Source: Acinetobacter lwoffii (GTDB lineage: Bacteria > Pseudomonadota > Gammaproteobacteria > Pseudomonadales > Moraxellaceae). From it: DNA of 64,000 nucleotides. The stretch's first letter is position 1. The number at the start of each line of letters is the position of its first letter. Location of the stretch: positions 1-64,000 of the forward strand of contig NZ_JAMXXP010000002.1 of NCBI RefSeq assembly GCF_024129355.1. Reading direction: 5' to 3'. Below the pieces are notes generated by a model that saw nothing but the letters and a program-made list of their open reading frames with translations, did not search any database and had not been told where the DNA came from. This document shows positions 15,881 through 25,086 of this stretch, piece by piece. A program made the translations under genes and the position numbers.

Positions 15881-17217
15881 AAAGTTCTGATTTAAAGCAA
15901 CACAGGACGATCAACCTCAGTCCTCCGAGCTTACTAGCCTTGGGTTTTCTCGGGTTAATTCTGATCGGCTCACTGCTGCTGATGCTGCCTATTGCACATC
16001 ATGGGGAAATCAGCTGGCTGGAGGCGATATTTACAGCAACTTCTGCTGTGACCATTACCGGGCTATCGGTGGTAAATGTCGGTGAAGCCTATACGGTATT
16101 CGGCCAAATCGTGATTATGTTTTTGTTGCAATGCGGCGGCTTGGGTTTTATGACGTTTGCCATTCTGGCAGTGATGAGCTTGGCACCGCAACTGGGGCTA
16201 AAACAACAAGTCATGGCACAGGAGTCGATCGGACAAACCAGTCTGAAAAAAGTCAGTTTTACCATTAAAGCCGTTTTTTTATATTCCCTGTTCTTTGAAG
16301 CGATCGGTACGCTGATTCTGACCTTATCCTGGCTCAAAGAATACCAGTTTAGCGATGCACTATTTTATGCGGCTTTTTATAGCGTCTCCGCTTTTAATAA
16401 TGGTGGATTTTCACTTTTTCCAAATAGTTTGATGAGTTTTTCAGGGCAGTATCTGATTACTTTTACCATCAGTATGCTGTATATCATTGGCGGTATCGGT
16501 TTTCTGGTGCTGATGGACGTCAAAGAACATAAGCGCTGGCGTAAGTTGAGTACCAACAGCAAGCTAATCCTCTCAACGATTCTGGGTCTGAACCTAAGTG
16601 CTTTTATCGTACTTTGGCTATTGGAGGCTTCCAATCCACAGACCTTAGGTCTCATGAGTTTGGGCGATCAGGCCGTGAATGCCTGGTTCCATGCCACCGT
16701 TCCCCGCTCTTCAGGTTTTCATAGCTTGCCAATGGAACAAATGAGTGATGCATCCACTCTAGTTACCATATTTCTAATGTTTATTGGTGGAGGTTCCTTA
16801 AGTACAGCGGGCGGCATTAAGGTCGGTACGTTTATTATTGTGGTCATCAGCGTAATCAGTTTTTTAAGACGCGAAGATGAGATCCGGCTGTTTAATCACT
16901 CTATTCCTGAAAAAACTACGTTTAAAGCATTGGCCGTCGTGTGTATTACTGCAGCGTTGATCATGATGGGTTTTATGAGCTTATTAATCCTGGAACCTGA
17001 GCAGGATTTTCTGGATCTGTTGTTTGAAGCCGTGTCTGCGGCCTGTACCGTCGGTTTGTCCCGAGGGGTAACTGAGGAGCTACAACCTGCCAGTTTGATC
17101 ATTCTGATGCTGTTAATGTTCGCAGGGCGTCTAGGGCCACTGACGCTTGCTTATTTTATTGCGACTCCCAAAAAGAGTCGTCTCAAACATCCGCCTTCAG
17201 AAATCCAGATTGGTTAA
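15877..17217 (+). CDS. TrkH/KtrB-family potassium (or sodium/potassium) uptake membrane protein
   Basis: The pore-forming subunit in the inner membrane, 446 residues, KtrB length. Four pore-loop repeats are visible, each with the filter glycine: SAVTITGLS near 50, SAFNNGGFS near 171, PRSSGFHS near 276 and SAACTVGLS near 390. It is fused by a 4-bp overlap to the KtrA-type gene, so the two form one complex. Ktr systems couple K+ to Na+ uptake, but ion coupling here is inferred from family only. Confidence 0.9.
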   Translation: MKSSDLKQHRTINLSPPSLLALGFLGLILIGSLLLMLPIAHHGEISWLEAIFTATSAVTITGLSVVNVGEAYTVFGQIVIMFLLQCGGLGFMTFAILAVMSLAPQLGLKQQVMAQESIGQTSLKKVSFTIKAVFLYSLFFEAIGTLILTLSWLKEYQFSDALFYAAFYSVSAFNNGGFSLFPNSLMSFSGQYLITFTISMLYIIGGIGFLVLMDVKEHKRWRKLSTNSKLILSTILGLNLSAFIVLWLLEASNPQTLGLMSLGDQAVNAWFHATVPRSSGFHSLPMEQMSDASTLVTIFLMFIGGGSLSTAGGIKVGTFIIVVISVISFLRREDEIRLFNHSIPEKTTFKALAVVCITAALIMMGFMSLLILEPEQDFLDLLFEAVSAACTVGLSRGVTEELQPASLIILMLLMFAGRLGPLTLAYFIATPKKSRLKHPPSEIQIG

Positions 17218-17226
17218 TCTACCTAG

Positions 17227-17254
17227 AAAAAACCATGCAGCGGCATGGTTTTTT
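17227..17254. terminator. Bidirectional terminator after ktrB-like gene and pldA
   Basis: Stem AAAAAACCATGC / GCATGGTTTTTT with loop AGCG. It lies between convergent genes. Confidence 0.9.
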
Positions 17255-17286
17255 ATTTTCATTATAAGGTCATGAAACTTGGAATC

Positions 17287-18426
17287 TTAGAACCAGTTCA
17301 TCAATGAGACACCTAAACCGACATACGTGGCACGGTGATTATAATCAATCAGACTTTCTCCGTAGCCATCAAATAGCTGGAATTGGCCACGCAAACGCCC
17401 ACTGATCGGGAATGACCAATCGAACTGTACGGCTCCACGATTTTCATCTCCACCTTTTAAGGTATGTCGCAGCATTAATGAAAAATCATGCTCCTTATAA
17501 CGATAAAATGCGGTCATGTCTCCACGGCCGATATAGTTTTTGATTTCTGGATTGTTATCATCTTCTCGCTTCTCTTCAAAGCGATACCAAGGACGAACCA
17601 TCAAGGCAAAATTGTCTTTTTCAAAACCGAGATTCAGCATCACTCGGTTCCAGCTACGTGATAACGGATCAGAACGGCCATTGGACTGATGATTGATGGT
17701 CAGTCCCAACATACGCCAATTCAGACCCAAAAGATCATAATTGGTACGGAAAATCAAACTGGCTTCGGGTTCATAGTTGGTCTCACGAAACGGACGTGAC
17801 TCTTCCGAGTTATATACCTGCCAGCGTGAAGACTGGGTATAACCCAGCCAGAGATCCCCGTTATCACCCAGAATATTTTCAACCGCCTTGGTTTTTAAAG
17901 ATAACTGGAATTTCCCTTCAATCGAGGTCAAATTCTGGTCTTCTTTAACTGTGTTATTTGGGTTTTCGCTTTGCGGAAACTCGTTTTTCTTTGAAGTCCA
18001 GAATCCTGGCATCAGATAAATCGGCTGATAGGAACGGATATTCCAGGTACCCAGTTTACTTTCCTGAGAGAGCTCCCATCGGCTATCCAGCAAAGACAGA
18101 TTCGGCGTCAACTTTGATCCTTCAGAAGCATAAATATTGGAAACAGTTTGACCAATTTTCGCTTTTAAATTATCGGGTTCAGGCGCAATTTCTGCTGCTG
18201 CACGACGCTCAGAAACGATTGCTGGCTTATCAGTGACCGGGATTTTAAATAAAGTATCATAACAGGCTAGACGCTCTGCACTAATTTCCAGTGCAGCACA
18301 GGCTTCAGCCGTTGCCGGCATGGGACTGTTGACTACTGTTTCTTCCGCATTCACTTGCGTCCCAACTACACAGCCCAGCAAAACGCTCAGCTGTAGAGTT
18401 GAGCGCTTAAACGAATTAAGCGCCAT
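17287..18426 (-). CDS. pldA: Outer-membrane phospholipase A1
   Basis: A beta-barrel lipase that hydrolyses phospholipids in the outer leaflet of the outer membrane. It has 379 residues with signal peptide 1-28 (cleavage after VNA). The catalytic set is intact: His246 and Ser248 in INHQSNGRS and Asn260 in SRSWNR, with the same spacing as E. coli His142, Ser144 and Asn156. It carries an extra N-terminal segment of about 90 residues containing Cys43 and Cys55 in the pattern CAALEISAERLACYDTLF, a motif also found in other exported proteins. It lies 21 bp downstream of the M16 protease gene, same strand. Confidence 0.93.
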   Translation of the reverse strand: MALNSFKRSTLQLSVLLGCVVGTQVNAEETVVNSPMPATAEACAALEISAERLACYDTLFKIPVTDKPAIVSERRAAAEIAPEPDNLKAKIGQTVSNIYASEGSKLTPNLSLLDSRWELSQESKLGTWNIRSYQPIYLMPGFWTSKKNEFPQSENPNNTVKEDQNLTSIEGKFQLSLKTKAVENILGDNGDLWLGYTQSSRWQVYNSEESRPFRETNYEPEASLIFRTNYDLLGLNWRMLGLTINHQSNGRSDPLSRSWNRVMLNLGFEKDNFALMVRPWYRFEEKREDDNNPEIKNYIGRGDMTAFYRYKEHDFSLMLRHTLKGGDENRGAVQFDWSFPISGRLRGQFQLFDGYGESLIDYNHRATYVGLGVSLMNWF

Positions 18427-18447
18427 CCCTTATCCTCTTTTTTTTAT

Positions 18448-21387
18448 TTATAGAACTTGTTGAATTACAAAACCAAGCTGCTCCAGCATTTCACGTTTTG
18501 CCACTGGTGCCACAACTGCTTTCGTCGCCTGCTGCTCGACCAGATAGGTCTGTGCAACACGCTGCAAATCATCCAGTGTGACATTCAATAAACGTTCACG
18601 TAATTTTTTACGGAACGCTGGCGTACGTTGATGCAAGTAAGAATAACATGCAGTAATGGCTTCGCCTGCCGGTGAACCCGGTTTATCCATGCTGGCAATC
18701 AGACCCAGAATGGCTTCTTCCAACTGGTGTGGCTGTTGTGGTGCATTAAGTAACCACTGAATACTCGCATCAAAATCCTGGAAAGTTTCTGCCAGACGTG
18801 GGTCACGATAGCTGTAGAAACGGAATGAACAGGCATTCCCGTCATAGCTGGCACCACCACCATAGGCACCGCCTTTTTCACGGATGGCACTGTGCAGGAA
18901 GCCATTACGCAAATAACCCGCCAGTACCATCAATGCAGCAGCATCAGGATGTGAAACTTCAACAGCTGCATAAGCAGCCGCACAGAACTGGACATTGGCT
19001 TGAATCAACCAGGCTTCGTGCTGGTCATGGGTTACTTTTTCGACTTGAGTTAATGAAACTGGTGCAGAATCAACTTCAAGTTTATCCCAGACATTCTGAA
19101 TTTCTTCGATCAGATGCTCAGACTGCGGCTCTTCACAGACTAACAGGAATTGCTTTGGTGCTTGCAACAAGACCCGATGAATCCGTTTTAATTCATCAAT
19201 CAGAAGATCATATTCAGCCGGATCTTTTTCGATCTTAGACACCAGTTCGATCAGCCAGTTCAATGCACCCAAACCGGTATTGTGATAATCACGCAAAGCC
19301 AATGCACTATGCTGGCGTGAAGCCGTTTGCATTGCATAGCTATGTCCAGAACCGGAAATACGTGACTGCCAGCGCGTTTTACGCTGTTGTAACAGCTCGA
19401 TAATACGGTCTTTTTCATCAAAACGAAGCTGTTCAAAACCAATCTTTAACAGACGGATCGCATCGAGATGATTCACCAAAGATTTGGTCGTTAGCGTCAA
19501 CCAGGCAGTAATCTTGTTTTTGTCATCGACTTTAGAACGCAAAGATGCGCCCATGCCCAGACCGCCACTTACCGCTGTTTGCAGTTGCTGGAACTCAAGA
19601 TAATCATACTCACCCGCACCGACTTCACCCATCAGGATCGACAGTAGGTTAAAGTAAGGCGACTGCACCACTTCATCCGGAATATTGACCAGAACCTGTT
19701 GATAATAAATCCCATTGGTGCCGGCATGATACAGGTTCAACGGCGTATCAACACGGTTACAGATAATCTCACGCAACTGGCCTTGAACAATTTGCAATTC
19801 CGCAGGGACATCTTCCAGACCGACTTTCGGCAATAAATTCAAGTCATCCGGCGTGTCCTGACGCACATTCAATGCTTCAGTCTGCGCAATAATTTCAGCT
19901 TTCTGTTCTTCAGTCAGATTCTTGCCAATTTCAGCCAAACGCGCTTTTTCATCCGCTGCTTCTTTAGCAGATTTAGTCGCATCCGGAACCAGTGTCAATT
20001 GGACACGATGCGGATTATCCAGCAAATGCTCTTTGATCAGATTGGAAAGCCACATTGGATCTTGCAGTTCTTCTTTGACTGCGGCAATCGCAGAGTCCAC
20101 ATCCCAAACTTCGACCGGATCACGATGATGAATCGCGCTACCCAGACCGCTCAGAATCAAGCTCAAACCATACGGCGTACCATCGCCATTGATTTCACGC
20201 TGATGCAATTCAATTTGATGCAGGATCGCATCGACCATGCTCTGATCAACTGGTTTAGAGGCAACATCTTCCAGAACCTTAAACACACCATTTTTAAATT
20301 CTTCTGCATGTTCAGGATTTGAACCCTGTACCGCGCAGTAGAAAGTCATTTCAAAATTAGAATCATCCACGCCCATGAATGGACCTGTTGCATCTGCATA
20401 ACCACAAGTTTCCAGATAATGACGCAGTGGTGATGCTGAATCTTCGAGCAGAATTCCTTCAACTAAACGCATGCCCAAACGCAGTTTAATGTCACTAGCT
20501 TCTGGCAATAACCATGACAGCACATGATAGGTCTTGTCCTGTAAATCTTCAGCATCAACCGCATAGCTGTCGGTAACCGTCAATGGTGCAGTCAAACGGG
20601 TTTCAGGTGTTGGATAGAGCGTCTGACCTTTTTCAAATTTGGACAATGCCAGATTTTCAAACTGCTCTTGCAGTTCAAATGCCGTTTTATTGCCAAAGGT
20701 CATGAAGACTGCATTGCTTGGATGGTAATGTGACTTATAGAAATCAACTAACTCTTGGTAAGTCAGATCAGGAATATCTTTGGGATCACCGCCAGAATTA
20801 TAGTGATAAGTCGTATTTGGGAATAAATGATGCGCCAGCGTGTGATAAAGCTGATCTGAAGGCGAACTCATCGCCCCTTTCATTTCATTAAAGACCACGC
20901 CTTTATAGACAGGCTCGCCATTTTCCAGCTCAATGCGAATGCCTTCCTGGGCAAAATCCAATGGGTTCAGGTTCGCAGCAAATGCTGCATCCATATACAC
21001 TTCGAGCAGGTTCTGGAAATCCTTGCTATTCTGCGTCGCAAATGGATACGCAGTCCAGTCCGCCGCAGTAAAGGCATTCATGAAAGTATTCAGTGAACGG
21101 CGAATCATCAGGAAGAATGGATCACGCACCGGGAATTTTTCTGAACCACACAGCGCAGTATGTTCCAGAATATGTGCCTCGCCTTTAGAATCCATCGGCT
21201 GGGTACGAAACGCCACCAGAAAGACATTTTCGTCGTGCTTGGTCGCCAGATGATAATGCGTGGCGCCAGTCACTTTATGTTTATATTCAGACACGAAAAT
21301 GTCTAAAGCTTCAACATGTTGTTGACGTACCAACTGAAACGCAGGATGTACAGTTTGAGAAATGGTTTCAGTGACATCTACAGTCAT
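18448..21387 (-). CDS. M16C-type zinc protease of the PreP/Cym1 kind
   Basis: A large insulinase-superfamily metalloprotease, 979 residues from the ATG at 21387. The inverted zinc motif HILEH is at 72-76, followed by TALCGSEKFPVRDPF, a hallmark of presequence-protease-like peptidases. The third zinc ligand lies in the downstream acidic helix. The second half contains an inactive M16 repeat with REKGGAYGGGASYDGNAC-like block near 860. The start is fixed by AGGAG directly before 21387; an upstream in-frame ATG at 21426 has no such signal. It probably degrades short peptides in the cytoplasm, as no signal peptide is seen. Confidence 0.9.
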   Translation of the reverse strand: MTVDVTETISQTVHPAFQLVRQQHVEALDIFVSEYKHKVTGATHYHLATKHDENVFLVAFRTQPMDSKGEAHILEHTALCGSEKFPVRDPFFLMIRRSLNTFMNAFTAADWTAYPFATQNSKDFQNLLEVYMDAAFAANLNPLDFAQEGIRIELENGEPVYKGVVFNEMKGAMSSPSDQLYHTLAHHLFPNTTYHYNSGGDPKDIPDLTYQELVDFYKSHYHPSNAVFMTFGNKTAFELQEQFENLALSKFEKGQTLYPTPETRLTAPLTVTDSYAVDAEDLQDKTYHVLSWLLPEASDIKLRLGMRLVEGILLEDSASPLRHYLETCGYADATGPFMGVDDSNFEMTFYCAVQGSNPEHAEEFKNGVFKVLEDVASKPVDQSMVDAILHQIELHQREINGDGTPYGLSLILSGLGSAIHHRDPVEVWDVDSAIAAVKEELQDPMWLSNLIKEHLLDNPHRVQLTLVPDATKSAKEAADEKARLAEIGKNLTEEQKAEIIAQTEALNVRQDTPDDLNLLPKVGLEDVPAELQIVQGQLREIICNRVDTPLNLYHAGTNGIYYQQVLVNIPDEVVQSPYFNLLSILMGEVGAGEYDYLEFQQLQTAVSGGLGMGASLRSKVDDKNKITAWLTLTTKSLVNHLDAIRLLKIGFEQLRFDEKDRIIELLQQRKTRWQSRISGSGHSYAMQTASRQHSALALRDYHNTGLGALNWLIELVSKIEKDPAEYDLLIDELKRIHRVLLQAPKQFLLVCEEPQSEHLIEEIQNVWDKLEVDSAPVSLTQVEKVTHDQHEAWLIQANVQFCAAAYAAVEVSHPDAAALMVLAGYLRNGFLHSAIREKGGAYGGGASYDGNACSFRFYSYRDPRLAETFQDFDASIQWLLNAPQQPHQLEEAILGLIASMDKPGSPAGEAITACYSYLHQRTPAFRKKLRERLLNVTLDDLQRVAQTYLVEQQATKAVVAPVAKREMLEQLGFVIQQVL

Positions 21388-21552
21388 GCGATCTCCTAAT
21401 GCTTTAATTAAAATAACTAAGCACATTATAGCTTTAGTTATCTGAATTATTCACGTTGAAAACCGAGGATTTTGATCGAATTAAGTAAACTTGATCATTT
21501 GAAAATTAAATCATCAAATTTACTTCCTGCCTCTAGATGAGTATTTACAAGC

Positions 21553-22005
21553 TTAAGAAATCAGATATTTAAAATAGTTATAGCTTGGATTATTTTCTAC
21601 AAATACATAATTCTGCTTTTGATAAAAACTGGCGGCCAGTCGGGTATCTGTTTGCAGGCACAAAGCTGAATAATGCGGACGTGCCAATTGCTCCAGGTAA
21701 GCCAAAAGCTGTTTGCCTACGCCATGCTGACGATATTTCGGATGCACATAGAAACGGCGTACACGACCAATGCGGTCTTCAATGCCGTTATCTCCCCATT
21801 GCTGGTTTAAGCCGCCACAGGCAACCAGTTTCTTGCCATCATGCGCCACCACCAGATATTCATTGGCGTGGCTAAAGCAGTTTTTCCCGGTGCGATATTC
21901 TTCTATTAACTTATCTACCAAATTATAGCCTTCTTTACGTGCCAGAGTTGCCAGTGTTTCGATCTGATCCGGGAGTTGTTCGGCTGTTACAATTTTAATA
22001 TTCAT
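21553..22005 (-). CDS. GNAT-family N-acetyltransferase
   Basis: A 150-residue cytoplasmic protein with the GNAT acetyl-CoA-binding motif A: RRFYVHPKYRQHGVGKQLL near 83-101, matching the (R/Q)xxGxG/A loop. It lacks domains that would identify the acceptor. The fold is confident; substrate is unknown. It is transcribed on its own, upstream of the M16 protease on the same strand but 165 bp apart. Confidence 0.85.
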   Translation of the reverse strand: MNIKIVTAEQLPDQIETLATLARKEGYNLVDKLIEEYRTGKNCFSHANEYLVVAHDGKKLVACGGLNQQWGDNGIEDRIGRVRRFYVHPKYRQHGVGKQLLAYLEQLARPHYSALCLQTDTRLAASFYQKQNYVFVENNPSYNYFKYLIS

Positions 22006-22281
22006 ATACGCACACTATTTGAAATTGTTGTGAAGAATGACAGTTGCCAAGCGACTTAAAGTATCATGCCAGGAGCGATATCTCTTTATAAATAAAATGT
22101 GATCCTTAAATCAATGCTGCAGCGCACCAGTGCACAAAAATAAGTCAGTTTTTAGACCAAAGATAGCTGCTGAACAAAATACAGCATTTTTGAAAAATAT
22201 TTGAAAATGATTCAGCAAACTACAGCAATCCCAAGCAATCGTGTAAACTTAGGACTTTCATTTTTAATGTGATATTTGAAC

Positions 22282-23286
22282 ATGGCAACTGTTGATCTTT
22301 TTGCGATTGGTAATGCGCTGATTGACCAAGAATTTAAAGTTTCTGATGACTTTTTAACTGCACATCACTTGCAAAAAGGCACCATGCAACTTGCAGATGG
22401 TGAGACTCAGGCCACTCTTTATCAAAATCTTCAAGCGACTCAAGTGTATAAGGGTCAGGCTTCAGGCGGTTCAGCAGCCAACACTACCGTGGCATTTTCT
22501 GCGCTCGGTGGTTCTGCATTTTATGGCTGTCGTGTCGGAAATGACGAACTGGGGCACATCTACCTGAAGGGTTTGAATGATGCAGGTATTAAGACCACCA
22601 CCCAATCGATCAGTGAAGGCGTAACAGGGACATGTATGGTTCTGGTCAGCCCTGATTCTGAACGTACCATGCATACCTATCTGGGTATTACGGCCGAACT
22701 GACTGATCAACAAATTGATTTCAGCGCACTAAATAGCGCGAAATGGCTATATCTCGAAGGTTATTTATCAACTTCTGACACAGCACGTCATGCCGTACAA
22801 CAAGCACGTGATATTGCCCGTGCCAATGGCGTTAAAATTGCCCTAACTTTATCTGATCCTGCCATGGTGCAATACGCGCGTGCCGGTTTGGATGAAATGA
22901 TTGCAGATGGTGTAGACTTGCTGTTATGTAACCAGCAAGAAGCGCTGATGTATACAGAAACAGATAATCTTGAGGCAGCCCTGCTTAAATTAAAAACAAT
23001 CAGTCAGCACGTTGTCATTACATTGTCAGCTGAAGGCGCACTGATTTCGGATTATCAAAATACATTTACTGTTCCTGGCCGTAAAGTGCCTGCAGTAGAT
23101 GCCAACGGTGCCGGTGATGCTTTTGCCGGGGCTTTCCTGTACGGATTGAATGCTAATTTGGGTCTTCAAGCTGCGGCTGAACTGGCGATTCTCATTTCGA
23201 GCCAGGTGGTTTCACAATTTGGTCCACGCCTGGCAGTTGAAGACTATGCGGCATTATTACAAGACTTTCAAAAGGAATGTGCTTAA
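22282..23286 (+). CDS. PfkB-family sugar/nucleoside kinase (adenosine-kinase-like)
   Basis: A 334-residue ribokinase-superfamily enzyme that phosphorylates a sugar or nucleoside with ATP. The N-terminal substrate block GGSAANTTVAFSALGG is near 57-72 and the C-terminal signature DANGAGDAFAGAFLYG, with the catalytic Asp, near 272-287. The overall layout resembles bacterial adenosine kinase-like proteins, but the substrate cannot be fixed. The ATG at 22282 is preferred over a TTG two codons earlier. Its stop overlaps the start of the Rieske gene (TAATG), so the genes are probably coupled. Confidence 0.85.
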   Translation: MATVDLFAIGNALIDQEFKVSDDFLTAHHLQKGTMQLADGETQATLYQNLQATQVYKGQASGGSAANTTVAFSALGGSAFYGCRVGNDELGHIYLKGLNDAGIKTTTQSISEGVTGTCMVLVSPDSERTMHTYLGITAELTDQQIDFSALNSAKWLYLEGYLSTSDTARHAVQQARDIARANGVKIALTLSDPAMVQYARAGLDEMIADGVDLLLCNQQEALMYTETDNLEAALLKLKTISQHVVITLSAEGALISDYQNTFTVPGRKVPAVDANGAGDAFAGAFLYGLNANLGLQAAAELAILISSQVVSQFGPRLAVEDYAALLQDFQKECA

Positions 23287-23609
23287 TGTTTAAAATTTGC
23301 ATGACCGAAGACGTTCCAGAACGCGAAGCACGCTCTTTTGAGCTTCCCGATGGAGATAATATCTTTATCACACAGCGTGACGGTGCCTTCTATGCCTATC
23401 AAAACCTGTGTCCGCATTTGCAGGTCGAACTGGAATTTCTGGAAAACCAGTTTCTGGATCGCGATCAGGAATTTATTGAATGCTCCACGCATGGTGCCTT
23501 GTTTCTGGTAGAAAGCGGTGAATGCATTTCTGGCCCTTGCCAAGGTCAAGCACTTGAAAAAGTAGAGATTACCGTGCATTCTGATGGTGGAATTTACCTC
23601 TCAGAATAA
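23286..23609 (+). CDS. Rieske [2Fe-2S] ferredoxin-like protein
   Basis: A 107-residue cytoplasmic Rieske domain. Cluster ligands are Cys-x-His in LCPHLQVEL near 42-44 and Cys-x2-His in ECSTHGALF near 65-68, followed by SGECISGPCQGQALEKV. Proteins of this size act as electron carriers for oxygenases or as NirD-like modules, but no oxygenase is nearby. The chosen ATG at 23286 overlaps the kinase stop and has AAGGA 9 bases upstream; a second upstream ATG at 23277 would lie inside the kinase gene. Confidence 0.88.
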   Translation: MFKICMTEDVPEREARSFELPDGDNIFITQRDGAFYAYQNLCPHLQVELEFLENQFLDRDQEFIECSTHGALFLVESGECISGPCQGQALEKVEITVHSDGGIYLSE

Positions 23610-23628
23610 GACTAAAACGGACTTCACC

Positions 23629-24243
23629 ATGCCTGCATTTTTTCTAGACTATAACCTGATGCCTTTTCATCTGAGTTTATTGGCGATTATTCTGTTCGGT
23701 GTGGTGAAAACCATTGGTTTCTATTTTGGACTCAGACCCAGCAAGTTTCTGCAAAAAATTTCACCTTATGACTTTCAGCAGATGGATCTACTAAACGTCA
23801 AATTCTCCAAAACCTTGATTGTGTTTTTCTTCCTGATGAATTTTAGTTTTGCCGGCTATGTTTTACAGTTCCTGATCTATTCTCAGGAATTTAAATTTCT
23901 GCCTGCTTATTACCTGATTATTCCGGCTTTAATCATTGCGACTTTTTTTACTATTTTTATGATTCACTGTCTGGATCAGGTCATTCCCCCTAAATATAAA
24001 AAGAACAATGTCAATCTACTTGGTCGTCTGGCGACGATTTCCAGTGGCAATGCCCGTCCCGGTTTTTCTGCTCAAGCACGGGTACGGGATGAGTATGGAC
24101 AACTACATTATGTACAGGTAGAACCTGAGTTTGGTGAACTCGGGTTTCAGTCGCAGATTATCCTGATTCGCATGAGAAAATCTCATTATGTTGCCAAGAA
24201 AATTTGTAAATCTAATCAGCTGTTTAGCATGAATCTAGATTAA
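23629..24243 (+). CDS. Inner-membrane protein of unknown function with an OB/NfeD-like C-terminus
   Basis: A 204-residue protein, not recognised. Three hydrophobic segments (about 12-34, 60-85 and 90-117) precede a soluble tail of about 80 residues. The tail reads NVNLLGRLATISSGNARPGFSAQARVRDEYG, with beta-strand character similar to the small OB-like domain of NfeD/YqiJ proteins; the homology is tentative. The ATG at 23629 is preferred because the upstream ATG lies inside the Rieske gene. Together the kinase, Rieske gene and this gene look like one transcript. Confidence 0.65.
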   Translation: MPAFFLDYNLMPFHLSLLAIILFGVVKTIGFYFGLRPSKFLQKISPYDFQQMDLLNVKFSKTLIVFFFLMNFSFAGYVLQFLIYSQEFKFLPAYYLIIPALIIATFFTIFMIHCLDQVIPPKYKKNNVNLLGRLATISSGNARPGFSAQARVRDEYGQLHYVQVEPEFGELGFQSQIILIRMRKSHYVAKKICKSNQLFSMNLD

Positions 24244-24267
24244 ATTCTAAATCATTTAATAGTTATT

Positions 24268-24298
24268 AAAAAATCCCGACAGATATCGGGATTTTTTT
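24268..24298. terminator. Bidirectional terminator
   Basis: Twelve-bp stem AAAAAATCCCGA / TCGGGATTTTTT with loop CAGATA, between convergent genes. Confidence 0.92.
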
Positions 24299-24309
24299 AA
24301 TGTTTAGAT

Positions 24310-24981
24310 TTATTTTTTAAGAAGTCCTGAAACCATATTCAATACATTTTGAATATCATTATTGGCTTCTTGCTTACTGGTCTGCTCACCTTGTGGAGTA
24401 AGCGAATCAATAATCTGCGGCAAGACCTGTGAAATCGCACTATAAACATCCTGCTTCGGTGCATGCGTTTGCTGTGCTACTTCTTCAACTTCCTGATCAT
24501 CAAACAGGTTTTGCATCTGCTGCGGATCAACATTGGCATTTTCACCGGGACCAGTCGATACCCAATCATCGACCTGGCTGTTGAGTCCCTGTCCTTTTAG
24601 CTTGTCCAACGCACCTTGCAAACCGCCTTGTTTTTGAATCCAGGCCAACACTAAAGGCAATACAGCAATCAATAGGGTTTTACCGGTAGAACCACCTAGT
24701 CCTGAACGAGACTGAGCAGTACTTTGAGTACTACCACCACCGAGCTGACTTAGTACTGAACCTAAAATTGCCCCCAGACCATTTTGTCGATTCTGCTGGC
24801 CGGTTTGATTTTGCTGGTTTTGAGTATTTTGATTTTGCTGAGGATTTGACTGGTTTAAATGCCCTAGCACAGACCCTAGGATATCTGCCAAGCCACCTTG
24901 TTGTGAGGATTTCTGCTGCGACTGCCCGCCACCCAATGCCTGCTTTGCTAATATTTCCACAATACTACTCAGGTTTGTCAT
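24310..24981 (-). CDS. YidB/DUF937-family protein
   Basis: A 223-residue protein with the DUF937/YidB-like helical region in its C-terminal half (about 100-185), including GKTLLIAVLPLVLAWIQKQGG, LQGALDKLKGQGL and VDDWVSTGPGENANVDP. The N-terminal half is low-complexity Gln/Asn-rich with two copies of an ILGSVL motif (residues about 34-39 and 72-77). The function is unknown in the family. The Q/N tract is unusual and should be disordered. Confidence 0.78.
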   Translation of the reverse strand: MTNLSSIVEILAKQALGGGQSQQKSSQQGGLADILGSVLGHLNQSNPQQNQNTQNQQNQTGQQNRQNGLGAILGSVLSQLGGGSTQSTAQSRSGLGGSTGKTLLIAVLPLVLAWIQKQGGLQGALDKLKGQGLNSQVDDWVSTGPGENANVDPQQMQNLFDDQEVEEVAQQTHAPKQDVYSAISQVLPQIIDSLTPQGEQTSKQEANNDIQNVLNMVSGLLKK

Positions 24982-25086
24982 ATCCTATATCCTATGTGCA
25001 TCTTAATTACAGAATACGGCCTGCCCTCATATTGTCTAGGCAAGATTGTGTTAATATTTGCAATCTTAGTTAAGCTAGTTTTTAGC

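Noticed and set aside
22006..22281. Possible RNA gene in the GNAT/kinase gap
   Set aside because: No tRNA-like cloverleaf, strong hairpin or terminator was found; it is most likely a divergent promoter region.
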